Assembly: GCF_014697355.1 (NCBI RefSeq)
Contig: NZ_JACJRQ010000013.1
Span: forward strand, 124,001-188,000
Source: Nostoc calcicola FACHB-3891
GTDB lineage: Bacteria; Cyanobacteriota; Cyanobacteriia; Cyanobacteriales; Nostocaceae
Length of the DNA: 64,000 bases
Direction: 5' to 3'
Shown here: piece after piece, positions 27,099-35,319 of the stretch
Position numbering within the stretch: the first letter of the stretch is position 1
Layout: the number at the start of each line of letters is the position of its first letter
Notes under the pieces: generated by a model
Database searches by the model: none
What the model was told of the DNA's origin: nothing
What the model saw: the letters and a program-made list of their open reading frames with translations, nothing else
Program-made: the position numbers and the translations under genes

Positions 27099-27193
27099 AT
27101 TGCATATTGGTTGCAGCTAAATCCAACCCAACGTTTATACTAATATTTGTAAAATTTTACTGCCGTTCAATTACATCTACAATTAATAACTAA

Positions 27194-27697
27194 ATGTACA
27201 TCTCAATTCGTCAAGCAACCATACAAGATACCTTGATAGTCTCGGATATTTTGTTAGAAGCAGCTTTGTGGCTCCAGCAGCGTGGTATACCTCTGTGGCG
27301 TGATAGTGAAGTTTCACCAGAAAGTATTTCTTGTGACGTTGCTAATGGATTGTTTTTCATTGCTGAGTGGGCAGGTGAACCAGCTGGTACAATCAAGTTT
27401 CAGCTAGAAGATTTTCTTTTCTGGCCGGACATTTCTCAACAAGAGTCAGCATTCGTACATCGCCTTGCAGTTCGACGATTTTATTCTGGCGGTAAAGTCT
27501 CTTCAGCGTTACTCACTTGGGCTATTGAACACGCGCAAACACTTGGTAAACTTTACTTACGTTTGGATTGCGATGCTTCGCGTCCGCGCCTGAAAGAAGT
27601 ATATGAAAGCTTTGGTTTCCGCTATCACAGCGACAGACAAGTTGGTGATTTTTTGGTCTCTCGCTACGAATATGAAATACCTCCACAAGTGGGCTAA
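27194..27697 (+). CDS. GNAT family N-acetyltransferase
   Basis: A 167-residue acetyltransferase-fold protein. The acetyl-CoA strand and loop are FVHRLAVRRFYSGGKVSSALLTWA (key words HRLAVRR and GGKVSSALL, a weak version of the R/Q-x-x-G-x-G/A loop), followed by YLRLDCDASRPRLKEVYESFGF. The substrate is unknown. Located 95 bases after mnmE on the same strand. The middle region (WLQQRGIPLWRDSE) resembles a subfamily of uncharacterised cyanobacterial acetyltransferases. Confidence 0.8.
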   Translation: MYISIRQATIQDTLIVSDILLEAALWLQQRGIPLWRDSEVSPESISCDVANGLFFIAEWAGEPAGTIKFQLEDFLFWPDISQQESAFVHRLAVRRFYSGGKVSSALLTWAIEHAQTLGKLYLRLDCDASRPRLKEVYESFGFRYHSDRQVGDFLVSRYEYEIPPQVG

Positions 27698-27805
27698 TAC
27701 TAATTTTGTACGAAGATGCAGTTAAATATATGAGGAACGAACCGCAAAGGGCGCATTCGCGCAGCGTCTCGTCAGAGAAGGACACAAAGAAAGAAAGAAA
27801 GAAGC

Positions 27806-27938
27806 CAAACTTGATTTAGAACTCCAAAACTTGATTTAGAACTCCAAAACTTGATTTAGAACTCCAAAACTTGATTTAGAACTCCAAAACTTGATTTAGA
27901 ACTCCAAAACTTGATTTAGAACTTCAAAACTTGATTTA
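27806..27938. repeat. 20-bp tandem repeat, about 6.5 copies
   Basis: The unit AAAACTTGATTTAGAACTCC is repeated head to tail, almost without change until the last copy (one C to T). There are no spacers. The right end runs into the MITE-like element at 27939. Confidence 0.9.
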
Positions 27939-28070
27939 CTAGTAGTCTGTCAAGCTAACAATGCTTGTAAATAAACTTTTTATTTCTCTTTGTTCCTTAT
28001 TCCTTTGCGCTCTTTGCGTCCTTTGCGGTTCGTTCCTTTACCATTCAAACTTCCCCTGACAGACTACTAG
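27939..28070. mobile_element. MITE-like element with TTA duplication
   Basis: A 132-bp element with perfect 14-bp terminal inverted repeats CTAGTAGTCTGTCA / TGACAGACTACTAG, flanked by TTA on both sides (27936-27938 and 28071-28073). The interior contains CTTTGCGCTCTTTGCGTCCTTTGCGGTT-type repeats. No coding capacity. Confidence 0.75.
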
Positions 28071-28144
28071 TTAGTAGGACTATTACAATGAATGGTGCGT
28101 TACGCTGGTGCTAATGAAACCCACCTTATTTGTAATCAAAGCCT

Positions 28145-28474
28145 ATGAAGTTTTTTGTTCCAGCAGCCAAGGATGATGTGAAAGCTGAACAGGTGTATAA
28201 TGTTCTTGCTCAGTCTCTACAAGCACCCATAACCGAAAAGCGTATTTGGAAATTACAGTGGTGTGACAATGAAACTGATATGGAATGCGAGGTGGGTAAA
28301 CCTTTACCATCCTTTTATCAAACAGGAAAAGAGCTAGTTTTGGCAATCTTTGATTGTGAAAACATTTATAAAATTTGTACTCTTACCCGTGGAGGAGTCA
28401 AGGGAGAACCTATCTTGGCTGTGAAAAACTCTCAATCCTCTGCAACATATTTTTCAGATAATTTAAATAACTGA
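28145..28474 (+). CDS. hypothetical protein, 109 aa
   Basis: Not recognised. A soluble alpha/beta-looking protein starting MKFFVPAAKDDVKAEQVYNVLAQ, with a WKLQWCDNETDMECEVGK segment and FYQTGKELVLAIFDC. There is no membrane helix or signal peptide. It stands alone, about 100 bases before a toxin-antitoxin remnant. The residues look conserved rather than random (normal codons, balanced composition). Confidence 0.6.
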   Translation: MKFFVPAAKDDVKAEQVYNVLAQSLQAPITEKRIWKLQWCDNETDMECEVGKPLPSFYQTGKELVLAIFDCENIYKICTLTRGGVKGEPILAVKNSQSSATYFSDNLNN

Positions 28475-28497
28475 CTCTACTGTTGAGTAAAACTAAA

Positions 28498-28528
28498 TGC
28501 GTAGGCGTAGCTCATCGTAGACATCGCC
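28498..28528. repeat. dispersed GCGATGTCTACGA repeat, complementary copy
   Basis: GCGTAGGCGTAGCTCATCGT followed by AGACATCGC is the reverse complement of the family seen near 8244 and 41760. Confidence 0.6.
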
Positions 28529-28573
28529 TTGGTAACATAGTAGATAAAATTAGTTGAGCCGAACTCTCAAGGT

Positions 28574-28840
28574 ATGACCAACTTTCAGATTTCCTTACCT
28601 GAGTCGATGAAAGCTTTTGTTGACGAACAAGTCGCTAAAGGCGGTTATGGTTCAGTCAGCGAATATCTTCAAGAGTTAATTTTTCAAGACCAACACCGCA
28701 AAGGTCAAGTTAACGATGAGCAGTTTGAAGTAGTCGCAGATCAGTTAGTCGAAGAGTTTGTAATGTGTATTGGAGCGAATTTACCTGTGCTATCAGATTA
28801 TGCTGTGACTCGTGAGAGTATTTATGAGGATCATCCTTAG
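28574..28840 (+). CDS. ParD-like ribbon-helix-helix antitoxin
   Basis: An 88-residue protein whose N-terminal half (FQISLPESMKAFVDEQVAKGGYGSVSEYLQELI) is a ParD-type RHH DNA-binding domain. The C-terminal half (VVADQLVEEF...LPVLSDYAVTRESIYEDHP) matches tails seen on cyanobacterial antitoxins that pair with PIN toxins. It thus looks like a ParD head on a VapB-type tail. The partner PIN frame starts 2 bases after the stop but is truncated. Confidence 0.75.
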   Translation: MTNFQISLPESMKAFVDEQVAKGGYGSVSEYLQELIFQDQHRKGQVNDEQFEVVADQLVEEFVMCIGANLPVLSDYAVTRESIYEDHP

Positions 28841-28842
28841 CA

Positions 28843-29109
28843 GTGGTGTACCTCATAGACACTAATATTCTACTGCGTTTTGTCGATCGCACTCACTCCC
28901 TACACTTAATAACACGAACTGCGATCCGAAAATTGCGACGTGATGGACATATACTGCAAATCACAACGCAAAACTGCGTTGAGTTTTGGAATGTTGCTAC
29001 AAGACCAGCCACAAAAAACGGATTTGGCTTGACACCAACAGATGCAGATCGGCTGTTGCGATCGCACTTCGTAACAAAAATTATAGTACAAAAATACTTA
29101 AATAGATAA
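28843..29109 (+). pseudogene. truncated PIN-domain toxin
   Basis: A GTG at 28843, two bases after the antitoxin stop, starts YLIDTNILLRFVDR (first catalytic Asp), then LQITTQNCVEFWNVATRP (conserved Glu) and FGLTPTDADRLL. After residue 80 the similarity stops, and the frame ends in unrelated KIIVQKYLNR. The last third, with the final acidic residues, is absent, so the toxin is probably dead. The break coincides with a HIP1-like GCGATCGC at about 29058. Confidence 0.65.
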
Positions 29110-29165
29110 ACGCGGGTTAATCTGGTGCTAATGTGCTTTGCTTAGTAGTAATTTTAAAGCTGAAA

Positions 29166-30569
29166 ATGGGAAGTATATATAATCAGGATTTCTTAAATAA
29201 TTTAGTTTTGAATCCATCTGAAAGTTTATCTGTAGAGATTAAAAGATGGATCGATCCCCAATCTAAAGAAGGTATTGCAAAGATAGCCAAGGCTTGCATT
29301 GCCCTCAGAAATAATGATGGAGGTATATTTCTGGTTGGTTTCAACAATGATGGTTCTCCAGATATTCAAGGAGCGCATCAACTTCCAAAAGAAAGTTTTC
29401 ATCCTGATGTTATTCAATCTATTGCTAGTAAATTTTGCAGTGAGGCTTTTGAAGTAAAGATTCACTATCTCGAAAAAGATGGTCAAGAATATCCAGCATT
29501 AGAAATTCCTTCTGGATTTACTACACCTGTAGCAGCAAAGGCTGGCTTAAAGGATGAGCAAGGTAATAAGGATCTAATTAAAGCTCATACTGTTTACGTG
29601 CGAAGTCTGAATTCAAATAATATTGTTAGCAGTTCAGAACCTCGCTGTAATGACTGGGAACGCGTCATTAATTTATGCTTCGAGAATCGTGAAGCAGATA
29701 TTGGTCGTTTTCTCCGCCGCCATCTTGGCGGTCTCACGCCTTCTCTGCTCCGTGAATTTGCTTCCACAATTGCACAAGCAATACAACCAGAAGAATCAAT
29801 TGAAGATATACTGCGACCTTATCTTCAAGAAAGTGTAGAAAGATTTAACTCCGTAGTTAAAGAACGTAGTCTTAATTTACCAGAGCATGGTAATTGGCAG
29901 GTAGCATTAATAATTATCGGAGAAGTGCCTCAACACTATGCAAATACCCAATTCCTTAATCTCTTGGCTTTCAATAATCCTAAATATACTGGTTGGCCTG
30001 TATGGCTAGATAGTCGAGGTTTCATTGACCAAGACCAACCTTATGTTTATAACGGAACTTGGGAAGCACTTCTTGTTAGTCTGAGTTCGGGTTGGAGCAG
30101 GCATATTGACTTCATGCGGTTCGATCCAAAGGGTAAATTCTATTTGAGGCGAGCATTAGAAGATGATATGTCAGTCAAGAATTACGCACCCACAACCATG
30201 ACAGCTCTTGATTTTGCTCTACCTGTAATTAGAACGGCTGAAGCGATAGCAGTTGGTATTGAGTTTGCAAAGGCAATGGGTTGTGAGCCAGAAAAAACGC
30301 AATTAGCTTTTGCATTTAAATGGACTGGCTTGAGGGAACGTAGACTTAGTTCTTGGGCAAATCAAGAGCGTTCTATTTGGTTAGAAGGTTTAGCATATCA
30401 AGATGAAGTTTTGGCGTTTGTTAATGTACCGCTTGAAACTCCTCGCTCTGCGTTAGCACAGTATGTCAATCAGGCTGTTAACCCTTTGTTTACGATTTTT
30501 AATGGATTTGAACTGAGTATAGATGTAATAGAAGATTTGACTCGACGCTTGATAGAAAGAAGATTGTAG
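29166..30569 (+). CDS. AlbA_2 (Schlafen-like) domain protein with unknown C-terminal region, 467 aa
   Basis: N-terminal residues about 15-135 fit the AlbA_2/Schlafen nucleotide-binding-like domain: ESLSVEIKRW, IAKACIALRNNDGGIFLVGFNNDG and a YVRS...NNIVSSS segment. The remaining 330 residues (LLREFASTIAQ..., WPVWLDSRGF, YLRRALEDDM) match nothing I recognise. Start chosen at 29166 (MGSIYNQDF); an ATG 11 codons earlier exists. AlbA_2 proteins occur both as regulators and in defence loci. The neighbours are toxin-antitoxin remnants, but no classical defence partner is seen. Confidence 0.65.
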   Translation: MGSIYNQDFLNNLVLNPSESLSVEIKRWIDPQSKEGIAKIAKACIALRNNDGGIFLVGFNNDGSPDIQGAHQLPKESFHPDVIQSIASKFCSEAFEVKIHYLEKDGQEYPALEIPSGFTTPVAAKAGLKDEQGNKDLIKAHTVYVRSLNSNNIVSSSEPRCNDWERVINLCFENREADIGRFLRRHLGGLTPSLLREFASTIAQAIQPEESIEDILRPYLQESVERFNSVVKERSLNLPEHGNWQVALIIIGEVPQHYANTQFLNLLAFNNPKYTGWPVWLDSRGFIDQDQPYVYNGTWEALLVSLSSGWSRHIDFMRFDPKGKFYLRRALEDDMSVKNYAPTTMTALDFALPVIRTAEAIAVGIEFAKAMGCEPEKTQLAFAFKWTGLRERRLSSWANQERSIWLEGLAYQDEVLAFVNVPLETPRSALAQYVNQAVNPLFTIFNGFELSIDVIEDLTRRLIERRL

Positions 30570-30577
30570 TCAGGATG

Positions 30578-31477
30578 CTAAGAACCAGGAAACTCCAATT
30601 TAGTGCTATCTTTTCCCAGTTGAACTTTCTGGGTTGGTAAATGTCGCTCCAACCAATTTTCTAAATCAGCCAGCACCTCTTGATAATTCAGGTCATTTTG
30701 AAGCTCGTGATAAGCACCTGGATACTCGATTCTCAGTTTATCCGGAGAACTCACCCGCTGACAAAAAATTTTGCCTCCTTCAGGTAGAGTTACTCGGTCT
30801 GCTCCACCGTGGAGAATCAACAATGGTAATTGCCAATCAGCAACATGGGCATTAACCCAATCAACAGTAGTCAGGAATTCTGTAGCTAGACGGGCGCTGG
30901 CTCTAGTATGGCGCAAGGAATCTTGGGCGTAGGCTGCTAAAATTTTCTCGTCCCGCGAAGCAGCAGAAACATCAAGCCCGCTATTTAAGGTGAAACGCGG
31001 CCAGACTCGTGAGAGCAGTTTTCCTATGAGTAACCGAATTTTTGACACCCCAACTTTTCCGAGAGCTGGTGCTAAGGTAATTACACCTTGTAATGCAGAT
31101 GCTTCCTGGGGATAACGCAGAACATAATCTAAGACAATCACTGAGCCTAAGCTATGACCTAAAAGAAAAATTGGGCTTCCTGGCTGTTGGGTTTTGATGA
31201 ACTCTAAAAAAGCTCGTAAGTCTTCACGAAATTCACTCCAACTATTAATGTAACCTTGCTGACCTGGCGAACGTCCATGACCGCGCAAATCAAAACTGTA
31301 TACAGCGTATTCCTTGGGTATTAAATGCTGAATTACGTTATCGTAGCGATCGCTATGCGCCCCCAATCCATGTACGATCGCTAATATCGCCCTCACCTTC
31401 CCCTCTGGATACCAACTTTGGTAATACAGTTCTAGCTGCCCAACACCTTGAAATGTACCTTCTTTATGGTGGATCAT
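30578..31477 (-). CDS. alpha/beta hydrolase, monoacylglycerol lipase/lysophospholipase type
   Basis: A 299-residue serine hydrolase. The oxyanion-hole HGLGAHSDRY, the nucleophile elbow GHSLGSVIVLDY, the acidic residue in LILHGGADRVTLPEG and the final His in YPGAYHELQND complete the triad. There is no signal peptide, so it acts in the cytoplasm on lysolipids or monoacylglycerol. Convergent with the AlbA_2 gene, whose stop is 8 bases away. Confidence 0.88.
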   Translation of the reverse strand: MIHHKEGTFQGVGQLELYYQSWYPEGKVRAILAIVHGLGAHSDRYDNVIQHLIPKEYAVYSFDLRGHGRSPGQQGYINSWSEFREDLRAFLEFIKTQQPGSPIFLLGHSLGSVIVLDYVLRYPQEASALQGVITLAPALGKVGVSKIRLLIGKLLSRVWPRFTLNSGLDVSAASRDEKILAAYAQDSLRHTRASARLATEFLTTVDWVNAHVADWQLPLLILHGGADRVTLPEGGKIFCQRVSSPDKLRIEYPGAYHELQNDLNYQEVLADLENWLERHLPTQKVQLGKDSTKLEFPGS

Positions 31478-31757
31478 CAGATTAATTTGTTACGCCTTTT
31501 CCCACTTAGGTAATAGTTTATCAAGGTATATTGTAAAGAAAATTGCTTTTAGCTTTCGGAAGAATTACTATCTTAAACGGGACTTACTGAACAAGACGAC
31601 ACTAGTACCGCAAGGCGTAATTCGTAATTCGTAATTACCTGTTCATAAGGGGTTGAGACATTTCAAATGGTTGGTTTATTTACGCCGTGCCGTACTAGCT
31701 TGATTTTTTAGAGATTCTGCTAGGATAAAAACAGAAAAAACCGCCATCCGTTTATCG

Positions 31758-32744
31758 GTGCGGTCAATCCAAAATCCAAAATTTAAAATCCAAAATCTTT
31801 TGACATCCAGTCATCAGCAAGAAAATAATACCCAATCAGAAACTTTATCACCCCTGACTGATGCTACCATTGAGCGGGTAAAAGAGGGTGTAGCTGCGGC
31901 TGGCGATCGCGCTGTTCGCCAAATCATTGAGGAAACTCTGAATCATCTTGACACCATTAATCAAGAGCATTCTGAACCTAGAGCTAATCCTGGGCTGCGT
32001 CGGTTTATAATGCGATCGCTCATGCATACTCTTTTCCAAGTCCAGGTCGAAAACGGCGAAAGAATACCTCAGCAACCAGCAATTTTAGCAGTTAACCATC
32101 TCCACCATATCGATCCATTACTCCTGTTAGCGGAACTTCCCACCCAACCTTATTACTATATTCTGGGGGATGCTCGTACTCTTTATAATAAGTGGTGGAA
32201 GCGCTTCATCCTGGGTTTTGCAGGAGGTGTAATTCCTTTAAAACGGGTGTGGAAAGAAGAAGTAGCTGTGATGAAAGCGGCTAAAGCAGGAAGAGAAGAT
32301 TTAGTTGACCTAGCCGCAGCAATTGAACAAACAGTAGCCACAGGCGAAGACATACACACATTGCGACAGATAGACCGAATTATTCTATCAATTTTGGCTC
32401 GTGGCGATGGGATGATTCTGTTTCCCGAAGGACGATTGGGAACTGCTGAAGCTCAGTTGCATCTGCCGTTGAAGCGTGGGACTATAATTTATGCCTTGCG
32501 TAGTGGCGTACCGATTATTCCAGTTGCACTGATTGGAACACATGACCTTTATTTGAGAAAAAAGTTAACTATACGGGTGGGTGAACCCTTACACTTTCCC
32601 TCAACAACCAGGCCAAAGCGACAGGAAGTAGATGTAGCTTTGGAAACTCTAGAGAAAGCAATGCTTTCTCTGTTACCAACTAATTATCAGGAACCAACAG
32701 GATTAAAACTGTTACATTATTTTCTCAATCACATGTTGTGGTAA
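31758..32744 (+). CDS. plsC: 1-acyl-sn-glycerol-3-phosphate acyltransferase-like (PlsC family)
   Basis: A 328-residue PlsC-family enzyme with NHLHHIDPLLLL (the NHx4D active site) and FPEGRLGTAEAQL. Acyl transfer to lysophosphatidate or a related acceptor at the membrane. The first 15 residues (RSIQNPKFKIQNLL) are coded by AATCCAAAAT-type repeat DNA. Translation may therefore really start later; a TTG at 31799 is possible. A helical stretch of about 50 residues precedes the acyltransferase domain. Confidence 0.82.
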   Translation: MRSIQNPKFKIQNLLTSSHQQENNTQSETLSPLTDATIERVKEGVAAAGDRAVRQIIEETLNHLDTINQEHSEPRANPGLRRFIMRSLMHTLFQVQVENGERIPQQPAILAVNHLHHIDPLLLLAELPTQPYYYILGDARTLYNKWWKRFILGFAGGVIPLKRVWKEEVAVMKAAKAGREDLVDLAAAIEQTVATGEDIHTLRQIDRIILSILARGDGMILFPEGRLGTAEAQLHLPLKRGTIIYALRSGVPIIPVALIGTHDLYLRKKLTIRVGEPLHFPSTTRPKRQEVDVALETLEKAMLSLLPTNYQEPTGLKLLHYFLNHMLW

Positions 32745-32748
32745 AAAA

Positions 32749-33045
32749 TTACTTCTCTAAAAAGTTCGTAATTTTGAAATTTGACGTTCCCTCCCAACAG
32801 TGGTTTAAAAATGCGCTTACTTGAGCATCAGCTGAATCAGCCGATTCTTTAAAAGCGTTAAACTGAACTGCTGTCACAATGTATTCAAAAATAATCACAA
32901 ACTGTTTTTGGGCTGAAATTCTCTCAACAACAATTGTTTCACCTACTTGAGGAATTTGAGATAAATCCACTACAAACGTTTCAATCTTTGGTTTCTCTAG
33001 TGGATTTTGGAAATTGAAATATTTACAATAAACAATAATTTTCAC
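32749..33045 (-). CDS. hypothetical protein, 98 aa
   Basis: GTG start; the stop is 4 bases from that of plsC on the other strand. Beta-rich composition (FVVDLSQIPQVGETIVVERISAQKQFVIIFEYIVTAVQF, key part VGETIVVE), no membrane helix. Not recognised, but the convergent, tight placement and normal composition argue that it is a real gene. Confidence 0.5.
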   Translation of the reverse strand: MKIIVYCKYFNFQNPLEKPKIETFVVDLSQIPQVGETIVVERISAQKQFVIIFEYIVTAVQFNAFKESADSADAQVSAFLNHCWEGTSNFKITNFLEK

Positions 33046-33430
33046 TTCATTAAACCACTAACAATGTAAGGAGTCAGAATTCAGAATTCAGAATTCAGAA
33101 TTCAGAATTCAGAATCCAGAATTCAGAATATAGCGATTCTCGCTTGGATGCAATACGCTGTAGGGGCGCACAGCTGTGCGCCCCTACGAACGGGCGTATT
33201 TTACCCAAGTGAGAAGCGCTATAATTTGAGACCCAAGCTTAATAAGCTGACGCGCATCTAAATTTGATAATTTAGCGCCCGAAGCCGTTTGCTGCCTTAG
33301 ATTGATCTGTAAAACTAGATGACGAACAGCTCAAGCTTAAAAAAATCAAATTCTGAATTCTGACTCCTGACTCCTGAATTCTGAATTCTGACTCCTGAAT
33401 TCTGACTCCTGAATTCTGAATTCTTACCTA
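33046..33430. other. repeat-filled intergenic region
   Basis: AATTCAG STRR units at 33072-33130 and CTGAATT/ACTCCTG units at 33352-33424 bracket a palindromic element (33129-33223). No gene is seen. Confidence 0.7.
33129..33223. repeat. MITE-like palindromic element with GGGGCGCACAGCTGTGCGCCCC core
   Basis: Outer arms TATAGCGATTCTCGCTTGG and CCAAGTGAGAAGCGCTATA are complementary with two mismatches. The centre is a perfect 28-bp palindrome at 33160-33187 (GTAGGGGCGCACAG and its complement). Relatives of this palindrome core occur near 38808, 53593, 53713, 60034 and 60157. Confidence 0.7.
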
Positions 33431-35080
33431 CTATTTACCTTGCCACACTCGTTGTAACGACTGAAAAGCTTTAACAAATATCTCTTCTAACCAAAGCATA
33501 ACAAAATCAAGCCATTCCAAAACTTTCTCTAGGGGGTGCTTTTCATAACCTGTTGCAGTTACTTTGGTTTCTATCCAGTCTGGCTGTGCTTCAACTTCAG
33601 TGCTTTGATAAAACTGCTGTTGAAAAATTTCCCCTTTATGATTTTCGCTACTATATTGGGAAATAATCCCTTCAGTTTGTTTGACAGAAGTAACTTTTGT
33701 AGACGTTTTAGGAATTGAGGCGAGATGACGGGTTGTTTTTTTTCTTTGTACTAAATCAGATTTGGCTTTCGGCTGTTGTAGAGTCCAATTCTTTGGCCAA
33801 GAAAGCCCTGTTGATAAACTTGAAGCCAAAGCAGGAGTTGTGTTTTCAGAAAGCGTAATTGGCTTGTCTGCAAGCGTCTCGGTGTCACCAAACAAATCAC
33901 CCCACGCTAACCAAGGATCATCAGTTAAATCTTGGTTTTGCAACTCACGGCTTTCAGATAAAGCTTTTTTTGGGCGATGAAATAATACTCTACCTGATTG
34001 CTCATCAGCAGTTTTTGACTCAAGTGTTTTTCTAGTACCAACGCCAAAAAAGTAATTAAGCGCTGCTTCAATTAAAGCCTGAAAATTCAATGTATGAGTT
34101 TCCAAATTGTCAGGGTTGACTGCAATTTCTCCCTTAGCAGTTAACTGTTCTTTGCCATAAATAAATATATTTAACTGAGTTTGGGCAGTCTGGATAATTT
34201 CTTGGCTACGTTGTTGAACGGGGATTAAAGCACTTGATTCTACTTTGGCAATAGCTACATCTAAAAATGTGAATAATTTACTTGAATCAACTAAATTGTT
34301 CGATATTCCCTGGGGTAATATTGGAATTTTAACTGTATCTTTTCCAGTAAGTTTTGCTAATAAACTGTCAATTTTTGGTAATAATTCTTTTTCTTTTTTA
34401 GCTTCAGCCAATCGCCAACACTGCCAGTAATTAGCAATTTCACTAATAATTCGGTCTTCTAATTTTGCCTGCTGCTGGGGTGTCAAAATATCGAGAATTT
34501 CATTTTCAGCGGTAACAAGTACCAAATTACGATTCAGTAAATTTGTCGCAATTCCCCGCACCACTGTAAGATGCCGCTTGAGAGCATTTTCTGGCTGTGA
34601 AGATTCGATACTTGCGGCTGAACTCTCTGTAATAGTTGAGGAATGAATAATGTTAGTGTTATTTGTCGAGTTTTGAGGGATAGATTTTTGCGAGAAAAAT
34701 CCCAAAAAACCCCAAGGATTGAAAGGTTGAGAGGTTTTTTCAGGAGTAGCAATCGCCTCTTGGGATGACAGATAATAAACTGTCTCTAATACATTTTCAA
34801 TAGGAGTATCAACACTTAGATCGATTTCCGGCTGAAAATCGGTATCATTTGATGGTAAGTTGAGCCGGGATTGTGGTTCTTTGGTGTGTAGCGTTTTAGC
34901 ATCTGATTCAGATGGCTGAAGCAGTAGATACACTGGGTAAAGTAGTAATTCCACACCCCACTTAGTGGCAACTTGTAAATGCCGGAAGGTGTATTCCCAC
35001 TGTTGTGTCAACCGCCGAGATTGCTGGTGGACAAAATTAAATAGTCTGCTTTGATAACGACCAGAGGAACCAGAAGACAT
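33431..35080 (-). CDS. conserved hypothetical protein, 549 aa
   Basis: Not recognised. The N-terminal region (about 20-60) is basic with a hydrophobic stretch (VELLLYPVYLLLQP) that may sit on a membrane. The middle (about 165-300) is helical with LTPQQQAKLEDRIISEIANYWQ. The C-terminus is WLDFVMLWLEEIFVKAFQSLQRVW, an amphipathic or membrane-associated helix. Long Ser/Thr/Gln-rich linkers join these parts. It lies divergent to the alpha-mannosidase gene. Confidence 0.75.
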   Translation of the reverse strand: MSSGSSGRYQSRLFNFVHQQSRRLTQQWEYTFRHLQVATKWGVELLLYPVYLLLQPSESDAKTLHTKEPQSRLNLPSNDTDFQPEIDLSVDTPIENVLETVYYLSSQEAIATPEKTSQPFNPWGFLGFFSQKSIPQNSTNNTNIIHSSTITESSAASIESSQPENALKRHLTVVRGIATNLLNRNLVLVTAENEILDILTPQQQAKLEDRIISEIANYWQCWRLAEAKKEKELLPKIDSLLAKLTGKDTVKIPILPQGISNNLVDSSKLFTFLDVAIAKVESSALIPVQQRSQEIIQTAQTQLNIFIYGKEQLTAKGEIAVNPDNLETHTLNFQALIEAALNYFFGVGTRKTLESKTADEQSGRVLFHRPKKALSESRELQNQDLTDDPWLAWGDLFGDTETLADKPITLSENTTPALASSLSTGLSWPKNWTLQQPKAKSDLVQRKKTTRHLASIPKTSTKVTSVKQTEGIISQYSSENHKGEIFQQQFYQSTEVEAQPDWIETKVTATGYEKHPLEKVLEWLDFVMLWLEEIFVKAFQSLQRVWQGK

Positions 35081-35134
35081 AATAGTAATTTTTTAGTTCG
35101 AGTCTTGTTTAGTTCTGAGACTCCCGCCAAACAA

Positions 35135-35270
35135 TAAACAGGAGTCAGGAGTCAGAATTGGTGAATTCAGAATTGGTGAATATTCTAACTATAAAGGAAT
35201 AGAGTTTTAATAAGGAAGATGACTACAATTTATACTGAATTCTGACTCCTGAGTTCTGAATTCTTCTTGA
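35135..35270. repeat. STRR units between divergent genes
   Basis: GGAGTCAGAATT, GGTGAATTCAGAATT and CTGAATTCTGACTCCTGAG units surround the shared leader of the hypothetical gene and the alpha-mannosidase. Confidence 0.6.
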
Positions 35271-35319
35271 TAAAAACCACAAACTGTTAATGATTGTGTG
35301 ACCTCATTTTAGCGAAAAT

